Assembly (NCBI GenBank): GCA_020344295.1
Contig: CP070819.1
Location: forward strand, 1,127,373-1,135,114
Length of the DNA: 7,742 bases
Origin: Dehalococcoidia bacterium
Lineage (GTDB): Bacteria; Chloroflexota; Dehalococcoidia; SZUA-161
Reading direction: 5' to 3'
How positions within the stretch are numbered: the stretch's first letter is position 1; every line of letters starts with the position of its first letter. Made by a program: the position numbers and the translations under genes. Below, one piece after another: positions 1 to 6,623 of this stretch. A model generated the notes under the pieces. It worked only from the letters and a program-made list of their open reading frames with translations, searched no databases and had not been told where the DNA came from.

Positions 1-513
1 CACAACTACGGTTGGCCTCAGCAGGAGATCGGGGACGCGCATCCTCGACTCCTGGACCCTTCCGCTGATGAGGGTCAGGGGGATGTAATCAAATTCAATC
101 ATGATCAGACGGCCGCTCTGGAATTGACTGTCGCCTGCATATTCCCCTCTCACCATCTGCAGTTCTTCGGGCTGGAGCTTATTGCGCAGATGCTGGATGC
201 TGCATTGGGAGAGTCCAGGTTCAACAGTGAGGATCATATGTGGTATGTGGGCGAGAAGGTATATAATCTGGAAAGGTGCTTCAACGTCCGCGAGGGATTC
301 AGCAGGAAGGATGACAAGCTTCCGAAGAGATTTTACACTGAGCCCCTGCGCGGAGGTGTACGTGATGGTGAGGTGATAAGAAAGCCGGATGCGATCATAG
401 ACCAGTATTACGATGCCAGCGGATGGGACCGAAATGGTATCCCCGCCAGGGAGACGCTGGTCAGGCTTGGCCTTGAGGAGGTAGATAAGGATATCGCGGG
501 CTTCCGACAGTAA
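1..513 (+). CDS. Aldehyde:ferredoxin oxidoreductase, C-terminal part (5' end outside window)
   Basis: The reading frame is open from the first base to a TAA at 511-513, giving the last 170 residues of a protein whose start lies upstream. The block around fragment residues 81-160 (VYNLERCFNVREGFSRKDD, then LPKRF, EPL, a DQYYDASGWDRNGIP stretch and LGLEE) is the characteristic C terminus of the tungsten/molybdenum aldehyde:ferredoxin oxidoreductase family. These cytoplasmic enzymes interconvert aldehydes and carboxylates using ferredoxin, a bis-pterin metal cofactor and one 4Fe-4S cluster. The cysteine at fragment residue 46 (ACIF, bases 136-138) sits where the family has its last cluster ligand, usually written as a VCKF-type motif. 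An internal TTG at 124 is not a credible start because the conserved frame continues upstream. The next gene follows after 33 bases, probably in the same transcript. The substrate cannot be told; the family call is firm. Confidence 0.9.
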   Translation, partial: HNYGWPQQEIGDAHPRLLDPSADEGQGDVIKFNHDQTAALELTVACIFPSHHLQFFGLELIAQMLDAALGESRFNSEDHMWYVGEKVYNLERCFNVREGFSRKDDKLPKRFYTEPLRGGVRDGEVIRKPDAIIDQYYDASGWDRNGIPARETLVRLGLEEVDKDIAGFRQ

Positions 514-532
514 GGCTCAACGAGGGGTGTCC

Positions 533-540
533 GAGGAGGA
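533..540 (+). promoter_or_regulatory. Shine-Dalgarno sequence of the zinc dehydrogenase
   Basis: The sequence GAGGAGGA lies 6 bases before the GTG at 547. It supports that GTG as the start of the dehydrogenase, which has no ATG at its N terminus. Confidence 0.7.
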
Positions 541-546
541 TATAAG

Positions 547-1542
547 GTGAGAGAAGCGATATTGGAAGGCAAGAGTAAATATGTGGTTAGAGATGCGCCG
601 GACCCTGTTCCTGCAGACAAGGAGGTCCTGATAAAGGTGCGTTATGCGGGAATATGCGGCTCCGATCTGCATACCTATTACGAGGGGGCCAATATAAGGC
701 ATGGACATGAGTTCTCCGGGGATATAGTTGCGGTGGGAGCGGATGTAAAGGGTTGGGAGGTGGGGGATCGGGTCACAGCCGAATCTCACAGTTGGTGCGG
801 CGAGTGCTTCTGGTGTAAGCGGGGTGAGACGGGATTATGTGAGAACCTCTATGTCATATGGGCACAGATCCCAGGTGTATTCGCCACATATACCAAGGTC
901 GAATACAATCGACTTTACAAGCTGCCCCCCGAGATGAACTACGAAGAGGCGGTGATGGTGGAACCGACTGCGGTGGCACTGCATGCGGTCAATATATCCG
1001 GAATGGAGATAGGAGACAATATTGCTGTGCTTGGCCTTGGCCCCATCGGACAGCTCATTGCACGGCTAGCGAAGCTGTCAGGTGCGGGTGCGGTATATGC
1101 AACTGACTTGAGTAAGTCCCGGCTGGAACTGGCAAGAGACGTTGTCGAGGAAGTGATAGACGTGAGCGCGGTTGATCCGGTGGCCAGGATACTCGATCTC
1201 ACTGGCGGAAGAGGGGCCGATGTGGTATTCGAGTGCGCGGGAGCTATCGCGGCAACCCAACAGTCACTGGCCCTGGCGAGAAAAGGCGGGACGGTTGTCA
1301 TTCCGGGAGTGTGCCTCCATCCTGTTGAAACGATGATAAGCGATATCCCGCTGAGGGAGCTTACTGTTAAAGGGACTGTATTCTTCTACTCGGCTGAATT
1401 TGCCACGGCTTTGAAGCTGATCAATGAGAAGAAGATCGACGGGGCTTCGCTAATCACCTCCGTGATGCCCTTGGAGGATATCGACGAGGCCTTCCGGAAA
1501 GCGGCCAGCGGAGAGGGAGGCAAGATACTACTGCAACCTTGA
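547..1542 (+). CDS. Zinc-dependent medium-chain alcohol/polyol dehydrogenase
   Basis: A 331-residue cytoplasmic NAD(P)-dependent dehydrogenase of the medium-chain (MDR) superfamily, closest in appearance to the sorbitol / threonine / butanediol dehydrogenase group. It should oxidise a secondary alcohol or reduce the matching carbonyl. Visible motifs are a catalytic-zinc set, Cys37 (GICGSD), His54-Glu55 (GHEFSGD) and Glu139 (VEPTA); a structural-zinc set C-x2-C-x2-C-x7-C at Cys84, 87, 90 and 98; and a Rossmann motif GLGPIG at 163-168, followed by Asp187 (YATDLS), which suggests NAD rather than NADP. The start is a GTG with a strong ribosome site. The protein is a little short: only 16 residues separate Cys37 from His54, whereas relatives usually have about 25. 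It follows an aldehyde:ferredoxin oxidoreductase closely, which suggests linked aldehyde/alcohol chemistry. The exact substrate cannot be assigned. Confidence 0.9.
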   Translation: MREAILEGKSKYVVRDAPDPVPADKEVLIKVRYAGICGSDLHTYYEGANIRHGHEFSGDIVAVGADVKGWEVGDRVTAESHSWCGECFWCKRGETGLCENLYVIWAQIPGVFATYTKVEYNRLYKLPPEMNYEEAVMVEPTAVALHAVNISGMEIGDNIAVLGLGPIGQLIARLAKLSGAGAVYATDLSKSRLELARDVVEEVIDVSAVDPVARILDLTGGRGADVVFECAGAIAATQQSLALARKGGTVVIPGVCLHPVETMISDIPLRELTVKGTVFFYSAEFATALKLINEKKIDGASLITSVMPLEDIDEAFRKAASGEGGKILLQP

Positions 1543-1602
1543 ACACGGCAGGGTGAAATCCGTTCCCGAAGACGGTAGTCCATACAATACGGCAGAAAAG
1601 GA

Positions 1603-2922
1603 TTACTGGATTTTGTAAAACGACTCGTCGAACTCGGGATTGCCCGCATATCTTTTCATATATGTCTCGGAACTTGTTCTCATCCGTTCCAGGAAATCAT
1701 GCGGCAGATCGATTCCCAACTCCGCATATGCCTCTAGAAGACCTTCCCTGCTGGGAGGGCAACCGTTTATGTTCACACAGTGGTTTATCAGCGGGTTCTT
1801 GCTGTTCCTTTTGACTTGGCATTGACCGACCAGGAGCGTATGTTTATGAATCCCCGAGGGATCGAGGGCCTTTCCATGCAGCACTTCAATGTCATCAAAT
1901 GGCTTATCTCTGTTCTCCGCCATCAGGACGCCCCAGATCACATAATAGATGAAGTCAGCGCAGTATGTGCACATGGTGGTGTCAGCCTGGGGATAAGTCA
2001 ATCCTCTGACCCCCGCTCTTTCGAAGTACATGGGCAGGTCTCCCGATTCGTTCTGCTCGAACTCCCATAAATGCGGTTTAAGAGCTGTCCTGACGTCTAT
2101 TCCGCCCCTGATGTTGATATCGCTCAGATCAGGAGTACGGCCCAGGTTCGTCGCCGCCAAAGTTAGGTGGGGTACGGTGTCCGGGCCGATCCCCAGCAGC
2201 GTTGTCCCCACCTTGTCAGCGGAGTAGGGATCTTTGGAAGCTATGATAATGTTCGATCGGTACGCTCTGCCTGTAATCAGTGGCCCTCTTTCCAGGGTGT
2301 AGATACCATCCATGATCGTAAGTGAAGGCGAGAAGAAATCTAGCAGCTTGGCCAGATGGTAGGTCAGATCGGTATGTGGATTAATACTGTGGCACTTTTT
2401 CCTTGAGGGAATGCTCAGCAGACCCTTCAGGTTTTTCAAGCCGAGAGATACCACCGTTTGTGAGTGCGTTTTCAGCACTGGCATGTTGATGAGGTGGTCA
2501 GCTTGCAGCACATCCCGGTTGACCGATATTGTCACACCACCTGCAGTGACCCTGGCAGACGGACTTCGCAGTACATCTATCATCTTCATACCGTAGCGGT
2601 TCGCCAGAATATCCAGTCCCATGCCACGGGCCACCTTCTGCAGCATTGACTCTGGTTTCCTCTCTATTTCGACGACCCCTTCCACTAAGGTGATATCTGT
2701 AACATCGCGCTCTTTAAGAAGTAGCACCATGTCTTCAATCAATCGCGCTGTAGTAAGAACGCCGTATTTGGGGAAACTCACACCCTCGTACCACTGGCAG
2801 AAGTTCGGCTTGATGAATACCTTCGAATCGCGGGATATGCTTTCTAGGCCTCCCGCCAGCTCTACAGCTTCCCGCAGGGATTCAAGCGGTCTCTCATATC
2901 TCACAACTGCAACATCATACAT
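1603..2922 (-). CDS. DUF362 domain protein with cysteine-bearing C-terminal region
   Basis: A 439-residue protein starting at the ATG 2922-2920. The first 280 or so residues carry the DUF362 signature: VAVVRYE at the N terminus, VFIKPNF near 35-41, NMPVLKTH near 146-153, LGLKNLKG near 160-167, and MDGIYTLERGP near 204-214. DUF362 proteins are widespread in anaerobes and often carry iron-sulfur clusters, but their reaction is mostly unknown. This one has no ferredoxin domain. Instead its last third has Cys318-x2-Cys321, then Cys368, Cys382 and Cys388 (NGCPPS), which could bind metal. There is no signal peptide or membrane segment, so it is probably cytoplasmic. The frame extends 21 codons upstream to a TTG at 2985, but a TTGACA promoter falls inside that stretch and a GGGGA ribosome site precedes the ATG, so I chose the ATG. 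It is convergent with the dehydrogenase and divergent from the mutase genes. No function is assigned. Confidence 0.85.
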   Translation of the reverse strand: MYDVAVVRYERPLESLREAVELAGGLESISRDSKVFIKPNFCQWYEGVSFPKYGVLTTARLIEDMVLLLKERDVTDITLVEGVVEIERKPESMLQKVARGMGLDILANRYGMKMIDVLRSPSARVTAGGVTISVNRDVLQADHLINMPVLKTHSQTVVSLGLKNLKGLLSIPSRKKCHSINPHTDLTYHLAKLLDFFSPSLTIMDGIYTLERGPLITGRAYRSNIIIASKDPYSADKVGTTLLGIGPDTVPHLTLAATNLGRTPDLSDINIRGGIDVRTALKPHLWEFEQNESGDLPMYFERAGVRGLTYPQADTTMCTYCADFIYYVIWGVLMAENRDKPFDDIEVLHGKALDPSGIHKHTLLVGQCQVKRNSKNPLINHCVNINGCPPSREGLLEAYAELGIDLPHDFLERMRTSSETYMKRYAGNPEFDESFYKIQ

Positions 2923-2949
2923 AGCTTTCCCCAAATCAGATCTGTAGCT

Positions 2950-2979
2950 ATGGTAAGTGGCCGGGCTGTTAACTGTCAA
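2950..2979 (-). promoter_or_regulatory. Predicted sigma70-type promoter of the DUF362 gene
   Basis: On the minus strand a perfect -35 box TTGACA (2979-2974) is followed after 18 bases by TACCAT (2955-2950), which matches the -10 consensus at four of six positions. Transcription would start near 2943, about 20 bases before the ATG at 2922. A GGGGAAAG ribosome site lies in that short leader. The position fits well, but the -10 box is imperfect. Confidence 0.5.
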
Positions 2980-3041
2980 GGACAATGCATGGGTTAATGC
3001 ACATTAGAGCCGTTGTCTGTTGGTATCTCTTCGGAGACGCG

Positions 3042-3071
3042 TTGCTGCGGTTCTCTACGATATGGTAAAAT
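3042..3071 (+). promoter_or_regulatory. Possible promoter of the mutase operon
   Basis: On the plus strand TTGCTG (3042-3047) and TAAAAT (3066-3071) are 18 bases apart, upstream of the small-subunit ATG at 3113. The -10 box has five of six consensus bases and the -35 box four of six. A ribosome site GGGTGAG (3097-3103) lies 9 bases before the ATG. This is the best candidate in the gap, but it is based on sequence pattern alone. Confidence 0.35.
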
Positions 3072-3112
3072 TTCACTGCAGTTATTGAACAGGTAAGGGT
3101 GAGAATTGGCGT

Positions 3113-3520
3113 ATGGCTGAACAGAAGATACGCGTTGTATTGGGTAAGATCGGCCTCGATGGGCATGACAGAGGGATCAGGATGATCGCTACGTGGCTGT
3201 CGAAAGCGGGCATGGAGATAGTATACATGGGCACTCACCAGACGGCGGAACGGGTGGCTCGGGCAGCCGTTGAGGAGGATGTGGACGTTATCGGGCTGAG
3301 CTTCCAGGGTGCGGATCATATCCCCCTGGTCAGGATGATGGCCGAGCAGATAAAGGCCAACGACCTGGAGGACAGGCTGCTGGTTGTTGGCGGTAATATT
3401 CCCCGGCGCGACATCGAAGTGCTCAAGGAGATGGGGGTTGACGGGGTGTTTCCCAGCGCCACACCCATGAGCGTCTGTGTGAACTACATCAGGAATAACG
3501 CCCGTAAGAGAAGGAAATGA
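3113..3520 (+). CDS. AdoCbl-dependent acyl-CoA mutase, small B12-binding subunit
   Basis: A 135-residue stand-alone cobalamin-binding domain of the methylmalonyl-CoA-mutase C-terminal type. The B12 signature D-x-H-x-x-G is present at Asp16-Gly17-His18-Asp19-Arg20-Gly21 (KIGLDGHDRG). His18 is expected to be the lower axial ligand of the cobalt. The second motif is at GLSFQGADH (61-69, Ser63) and the third at VVGGNIP (91-97), followed by the GVDGVFPSATP tail near 108-118 that is typical of these domains. Its length is normal for a separate small subunit. It should pair with the large subunit encoded 12 bases downstream to form the active cytoplasmic enzyme. The order is small subunit first. A Lys/Arg-rich end (RKRRK) closes the protein. 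No mutase chaperone of the MeaB/ArgK type lies in this window. The family call is very secure; the substrate depends on the partner. Confidence 0.93.
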   Translation: MAEQKIRVVLGKIGLDGHDRGIRMIATWLSKAGMEIVYMGTHQTAERVARAAVEEDVDVIGLSFQGADHIPLVRMMAEQIKANDLEDRLLVVGGNIPRRDIEVLKEMGVDGVFPSATPMSVCVNYIRNNARKRRK

Positions 3521-3532
3521 GGTGGAAGGGCG

Positions 3533-5251
3533 ATGAACCAGAACTCAAGAAGCAGATACTTCGAGAAATCGGAGAGAAATGAGACCTGGTCGGGTATTCC
3601 AGTCGAAACCGTGTATACCCCCGATGATGTGAGCGATGTTGACTATGCTAAGACTGTTGCCGATCCCGGCCAGTATCCGTATACCAGGGGCATCTATGAC
3701 GACATGTACCGCGGCAGGCTGTGGAGTCGGCGCCAGATAACCGGTTGCTCCACTCCGAAGCTGACCAACGAGCGGCTTAAATATCTCATCAGCCACGGCG
3801 AGAACGCCATCAACGTGATCTGCGACCAGCCCACTCAGATTCAGATTGACTCCGACCATCCCTGGGCCGAGGGCAGCGTTGGCCGCGCTGGCGTCCCCGT
3901 CACCACCATGCAGGACGTATGGACTATCATGGATGAGATACCTCTGGATGAGACCAGCACCATGCTCACCGCGCACTCGCCTCTGACACTCCCCTCATAT
4001 TTGCTGCTGGCCGATCACCAGGGCGTCCCTTACTCAGAGCTGCGGGTGAGCGGTGTGGTCACCCCGCCCACGGTCTCGGCCCCTGTTTGCCTTTACGGCG
4101 GCAGGCTCTCGGCAGACCAGCAGGGAATCCCCTGGACGGCAGTCGGCGCAGAAGGCGATGATATTCTCTCGTCGGTACAGCACAAGAGGATGAAGGAGTT
4201 CGCTGACAAGCTGGAATTCATAATAAAGAACTGCGACAAGATGTACCCTGCCAACTTCAACGGGTATATTATCAGGGAGACCGGCGTCGGAGCTGTGGAG
4301 GAGGTGGCATGGGAGTTTGCCCGGGCTTTTGAGGCTTTCGACATGCTTACCAAGCGGGGCCTGGACATCGACCAGATAGCCCCCAAGGTGAGCTTTACCT
4401 TCAGCGCCATGATCGATATTCTCGAGGAGGTTGTGAAGTTCCGGGCGGCGAGAAGGGTGTGGGCGCGGAACCTTAAAGAAAGATTCGGTTCTACCGATCC
4501 CCGTTCTCTGCGGCTCAAGTTCCATGTCAACACCGCGGGGGTGATGATGGAGCGGCAGCAGCCGGTGATCAATATCATTCGTGCTGCCTATGGCGCGCTG
4601 GCGGCTGTGCTCGGAGGCACTCAGTCCCTCCAGGTAGCGGGCTATGACGAGGCGATTGCCATCCCCACTGAGGAAGCTGCTACGATTGCTTTGAGGACCC
4701 AGCAGATACTGGCCTACGAGACCGGGGTTACCGCCACGGCCGATCCCTTGGGCGGTTCCTACTTCGTTGAGAGCCTCACGGATAAGATGGACGAGGAGAT
4801 GCAGAAGGTCATCGATACCATCGAGGGGATGGGAGGGATGTCGACAGCGGTTATCAACGGATACATCGATCGTGAGATGGAAAAGGCGTGGCTCAAGGTG
4901 CAGCAGGAGCTGGAGGACAAGAAACGCATCATCGTCGGCGTCAACGAGTTCACCATCCCGGAAGATGAGGACGCTGACATTGAAGCCTACCACCACCAGG
5001 TGGACTTCGATCTCGTGCATCGTTATATCGAGGACCTGAAGGAGTTCAAGCGGACACGCTCGCAGACTGAAGCTAAAGCCGCCCTGGAGGCACTGCGCCA
5101 CGCTGTGGAGTCCGAGGACCCGGAGATACTGTGTTTCGAGATGGAGTGCTGCAAGGCGGGCTGCACCACCGGCGAGGTGGCAGGTGTCAGGAGGATGGGC
5201 GTGGGCCTCCCCTATGACCCGATGGGTGTGCTGGAGTACCCATTCGACTAG
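3533..5251 (+). CDS. AdoCbl-dependent acyl-CoA mutase, large catalytic subunit (divergent, substrate unknown)
   Basis: A 572-residue TIM-barrel large subunit of the methylmalonyl-CoA mutase family. Family landmarks are YPYTRGIYDDMYRGRLW (48-64), DSDHP (106-110), VKFRAARRVWA (301-311), LAAVLGGTQSL (356-366), YDEAIAIPTE (371-380) and ADPLGGSYFVE (403-413). It should move a CoA-thioester branch by a radical mechanism, with B12 supplied by the small subunit upstream. Key pocket positions differ from methylmalonyl-CoA mutase. The RQY motif reads RQI (Ile69), the GYH motif reads GYI (Ile246), and the IQND segment reads VTPP (176-179). The arginine that holds the substrate carboxylate aligns with Leu187. 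About 22 extra residues lie between 186 and 240. Near the C terminus Cys534, 539, 540 and 544 cluster. Ile at the first position also occurs in 2-hydroxyisobutyryl-CoA mutase, but that enzyme's diagnostic Asp aligns here with Ile96. Family membership is sure; the reaction is not. An aryl- or alkylsuccinyl-CoA-type mutase is one possibility. Confidence 0.9.
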   Translation: MNQNSRSRYFEKSERNETWSGIPVETVYTPDDVSDVDYAKTVADPGQYPYTRGIYDDMYRGRLWSRRQITGCSTPKLTNERLKYLISHGENAINVICDQPTQIQIDSDHPWAEGSVGRAGVPVTTMQDVWTIMDEIPLDETSTMLTAHSPLTLPSYLLLADHQGVPYSELRVSGVVTPPTVSAPVCLYGGRLSADQQGIPWTAVGAEGDDILSSVQHKRMKEFADKLEFIIKNCDKMYPANFNGYIIRETGVGAVEEVAWEFARAFEAFDMLTKRGLDIDQIAPKVSFTFSAMIDILEEVVKFRAARRVWARNLKERFGSTDPRSLRLKFHVNTAGVMMERQQPVINIIRAAYGALAAVLGGTQSLQVAGYDEAIAIPTEEAATIALRTQQILAYETGVTATADPLGGSYFVESLTDKMDEEMQKVIDTIEGMGGMSTAVINGYIDREMEKAWLKVQQELEDKKRIIVGVNEFTIPEDEDADIEAYHHQVDFDLVHRYIEDLKEFKRTRSQTEAKAALEALRHAVESEDPEILCFEMECCKAGCTTGEVAGVRRMGVGLPYDPMGVLEYPFD

Positions 5252-5314
5252 ACATAAATACTCTCAATCCAGTCCGCCATGGCCAAAATGTAGAGCTACA
5301 ACAGTAATATAGCT

Positions 5315-5869
5315 ATGGAATCTGAAGATAAGTGCAAGACGCTGGGTGTCGACATCGACAACGTTATCTCGCTGTCCGACCCAGCGATCAGGCGGACCGT
5401 ATGGGAGATATTCGGCGTCCATCTGATTCAGGATCAGGTAGAGTACTATGATTATCACAAGTGCGGGATATCGCTAGAGCAGCAGGAGAGAGTCCTCGAA
5501 ATCTTCCGCGACGAGACCTGCAGCGTGCTGGAGGTGGTCCCCGGGGCTGTTGAGTCGCTACGGTTGCTGCATAAGGAGTATCGGATCGTCCTGGTAACAA
5601 GCAGACATCCCGATATTGTGGACAAGACCCGGGACTGGCTGAGGCTTAAAGACATACCTTACGACGTGCTTATCTTCAATGATGCGAAGCATCGTACCGG
5701 ACATAATTTCGACTGCTTCATTGAAGACAATGCCGAGACCGCCCTCTCGCTTGCCCAAGCGGGAATACGCACATTCCTCTATGATTATCCCTGGAACCGC
5801 AGTATCGAAGAGCACCCCAATATCAGGCGAGTCTATAACTGGCAGGATATAGTTGCGGAACTGATTTGA
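5315..5869 (+). CDS. HAD-superfamily 5'(3')-deoxyribonucleotidase-like protein (NT5C type)
   Basis: A 184-residue cytoplasmic HAD-fold phosphatase. Motif I is GVDIDNV with Asp13 (nucleophile) and Asp15. Motif II is LVTSRHP with Thr95/Ser96, motif III is probably Lys125 (NDAKHR), and motif IV is FIEDN with Glu137-Asp138. The alpha-helical cap lies between residues about 20 and 75. The end of the protein, YDYPWNRSIEE and then VYNWQDI, is typical of the NT5C group (5'(3')-deoxyribonucleotidases and bacterial relatives), which remove phosphate from nucleoside monophosphates. Many bacterial members have untested substrates. The ATG at 5315 has no clear ribosome site. It is kept because the conserved GVDIDN motif begins only 10 residues later and there is no better in-frame start. 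It lies 63 bases after the mutase and could be co-transcribed, though nothing ties the functions together. Confidence 0.8.
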   Translation: MESEDKCKTLGVDIDNVISLSDPAIRRTVWEIFGVHLIQDQVEYYDYHKCGISLEQQERVLEIFRDETCSVLEVVPGAVESLRLLHKEYRIVLVTSRHPDIVDKTRDWLRLKDIPYDVLIFNDAKHRTGHNFDCFIEDNAETALSLAQAGIRTFLYDYPWNRSIEEHPNIRRVYNWQDIVAELI

Positions 5870-5913
5870 GATAATGTCGTGTGCTCTCCAACTGTGTATA
5901 TGGCATCAGCCGG

Positions 5914-6384
5914 CTATTCAGGCACCAGGTGTTCCGGCGCCCTGACTACGACGATGTTTCCCCGAGCGCAGACCTCCTCCTCCGCCGATAGGGTGGCACT
6001 GACTCTGGCTTTTCGGCCCTTCATTTCTTCGACGGATGCGCGAAATATCAGCGGTATACCTAGAGGCGTTGGCCTTAAATAGTCTACGTGTAATGATGCC
6101 GTCAGATAAATAATCAGAGGTTCCGTACCCAGCTCACGCCCTTCGTTGCGATACGATACAGCCATAGCTGTGCAGGCACAGTGACAGTCGATAACAGACG
6201 CTATCAGACCGCCGTAAACATATCCCGGGACAGCTATATGATGTTGCTCGGGATTGAAGATACATATAGCTTCATCGCCATCCCAGTGGCTTTTAATCTG
6301 AAAACCATGCTCATTTAACCGGCCACAACCGTAGCAGTGGCTCAGATGGTCCGGAAAATAGTCTTGAAAAGCCTTCTCGCTCAT
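5914..6384 (-). CDS. PaaI-like hotdog-fold acyl-CoA thioesterase
   Basis: A 156-residue single hotdog domain. It begins with CYGCGRLNEHGFQI (17-30), the Cys-x2-Cys-Gly...Asn...Gly motif seen at the N terminus of many PaaI-like thioesterases. The central helix segment is PGYVYGGLIASVIDCH (53-68), matching the family pattern of Gly-Gly followed by an acidic residue, here Asp66. A strand HVDYLRPTPLG (99-109) follows, as in relatives. Such enzymes hydrolyse acyl- or aroyl-CoA thioesters in the cytoplasm, usually as dimers or tetramers. The ATG at 6384 is preceded directly by GCAGG, too close to serve as a normal ribosome site, so translation may use a weak or leaderless signal. It is convergent with the nucleotidase, 44 bases between stops. 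It could release a free acid from a product of the mutase pathway, but that is inference from proximity only. Confidence 0.85.
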   Translation of the reverse strand: MSEKAFQDYFPDHLSHCYGCGRLNEHGFQIKSHWDGDEAICIFNPEQHHIAVPGYVYGGLIASVIDCHCACTAMAVSYRNEGRELGTEPLIIYLTASLHVDYLRPTPLGIPLIFRASVEEMKGRKARVSATLSAEEEVCARGNIVVVRAPEHLVPE

Positions 6385-6571
6385 CCTGCAATTATGTCAC
6401 TGATAGATTTCGCCTGCATTGGCATAATTCGCTTACCTGATCTCCGCCACTATTCAAGCCACTGCCCCAATCTCAAGTGAGCATTGCCCTGGGGGTATTC
6501 TAGTGGAGATGTCACACGACGGTCAATCTTCCAGTAACCTGCCCGGAGTCCAGTTGCGGATTCACAGATAT

Positions 6572-6587
6572 AGCTAACCTTTTAGCT
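6572..6587. repeat. Perfect inverted repeat, 6-base arms, 4-base loop
   Basis: AGCTAA (6572-6577) and TTAGCT (6582-6587) are exact complements around CCTT. The hairpin is A/T-rich and followed by a pyrimidine-rich run ending in TTTT (6597-6600). It could be a weak terminator or an operator upstream of the exported protein gene. The stem is too short for a confident terminator call. Confidence 0.4.
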
Positions 6588-6609
6588 CCTTTCTCGTTTT
6601 ATATAGTCG

Positions 6610-6623
6610 AATGGACGTCCATT
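6610..6623. promoter_or_regulatory. 14-base perfect palindrome, possible operator
   Basis: AATGGACGTCCATT is its own reverse complement over all 14 bases. It starts 5 bases after a TATATA sequence (6600-6605) that could be a -10 box, and 50 bases before the ATG of the exported protein. This is where a dimeric regulator would bind to block or tune initiation. The palindrome is certain; its role is inferred. Confidence 0.45.

Noticed and set aside
1560..1575. Small hairpin CCGT / ACGG between the convergent dehydrogenase and DUF362 genes
   Set aside because: The stem is only four bases with an eight-base loop and no T-run, so it is not a credible terminator.
2923..2985. Upstream TTG extension of the DUF362 protein
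   Set aside because: The added 21 residues fall before the conserved N-terminal strand, have no ribosome site I can see, and contain the likely promoter.
3545..3976. Open frame of 143 codons on the minus strand
   Set aside because: It is also antisense to the conserved N-terminal part of the mutase large subunit, with no motif of its own.
4034..5101. Open frame of 355 codons on the minus strand
   Set aside because: It lies entirely opposite the conserved mutase large subunit. Its translation has no recognisable motif, and open antisense frames are common opposite G/C-rich coding sequence.
3533..5251. Assignment as 2-hydroxyisobutyryl-CoA mutase
   Set aside because: Ile69 matches that enzyme, but its diagnostic Asp is Ile here and the GYH histidine is also lost, so the specific name is not supported.
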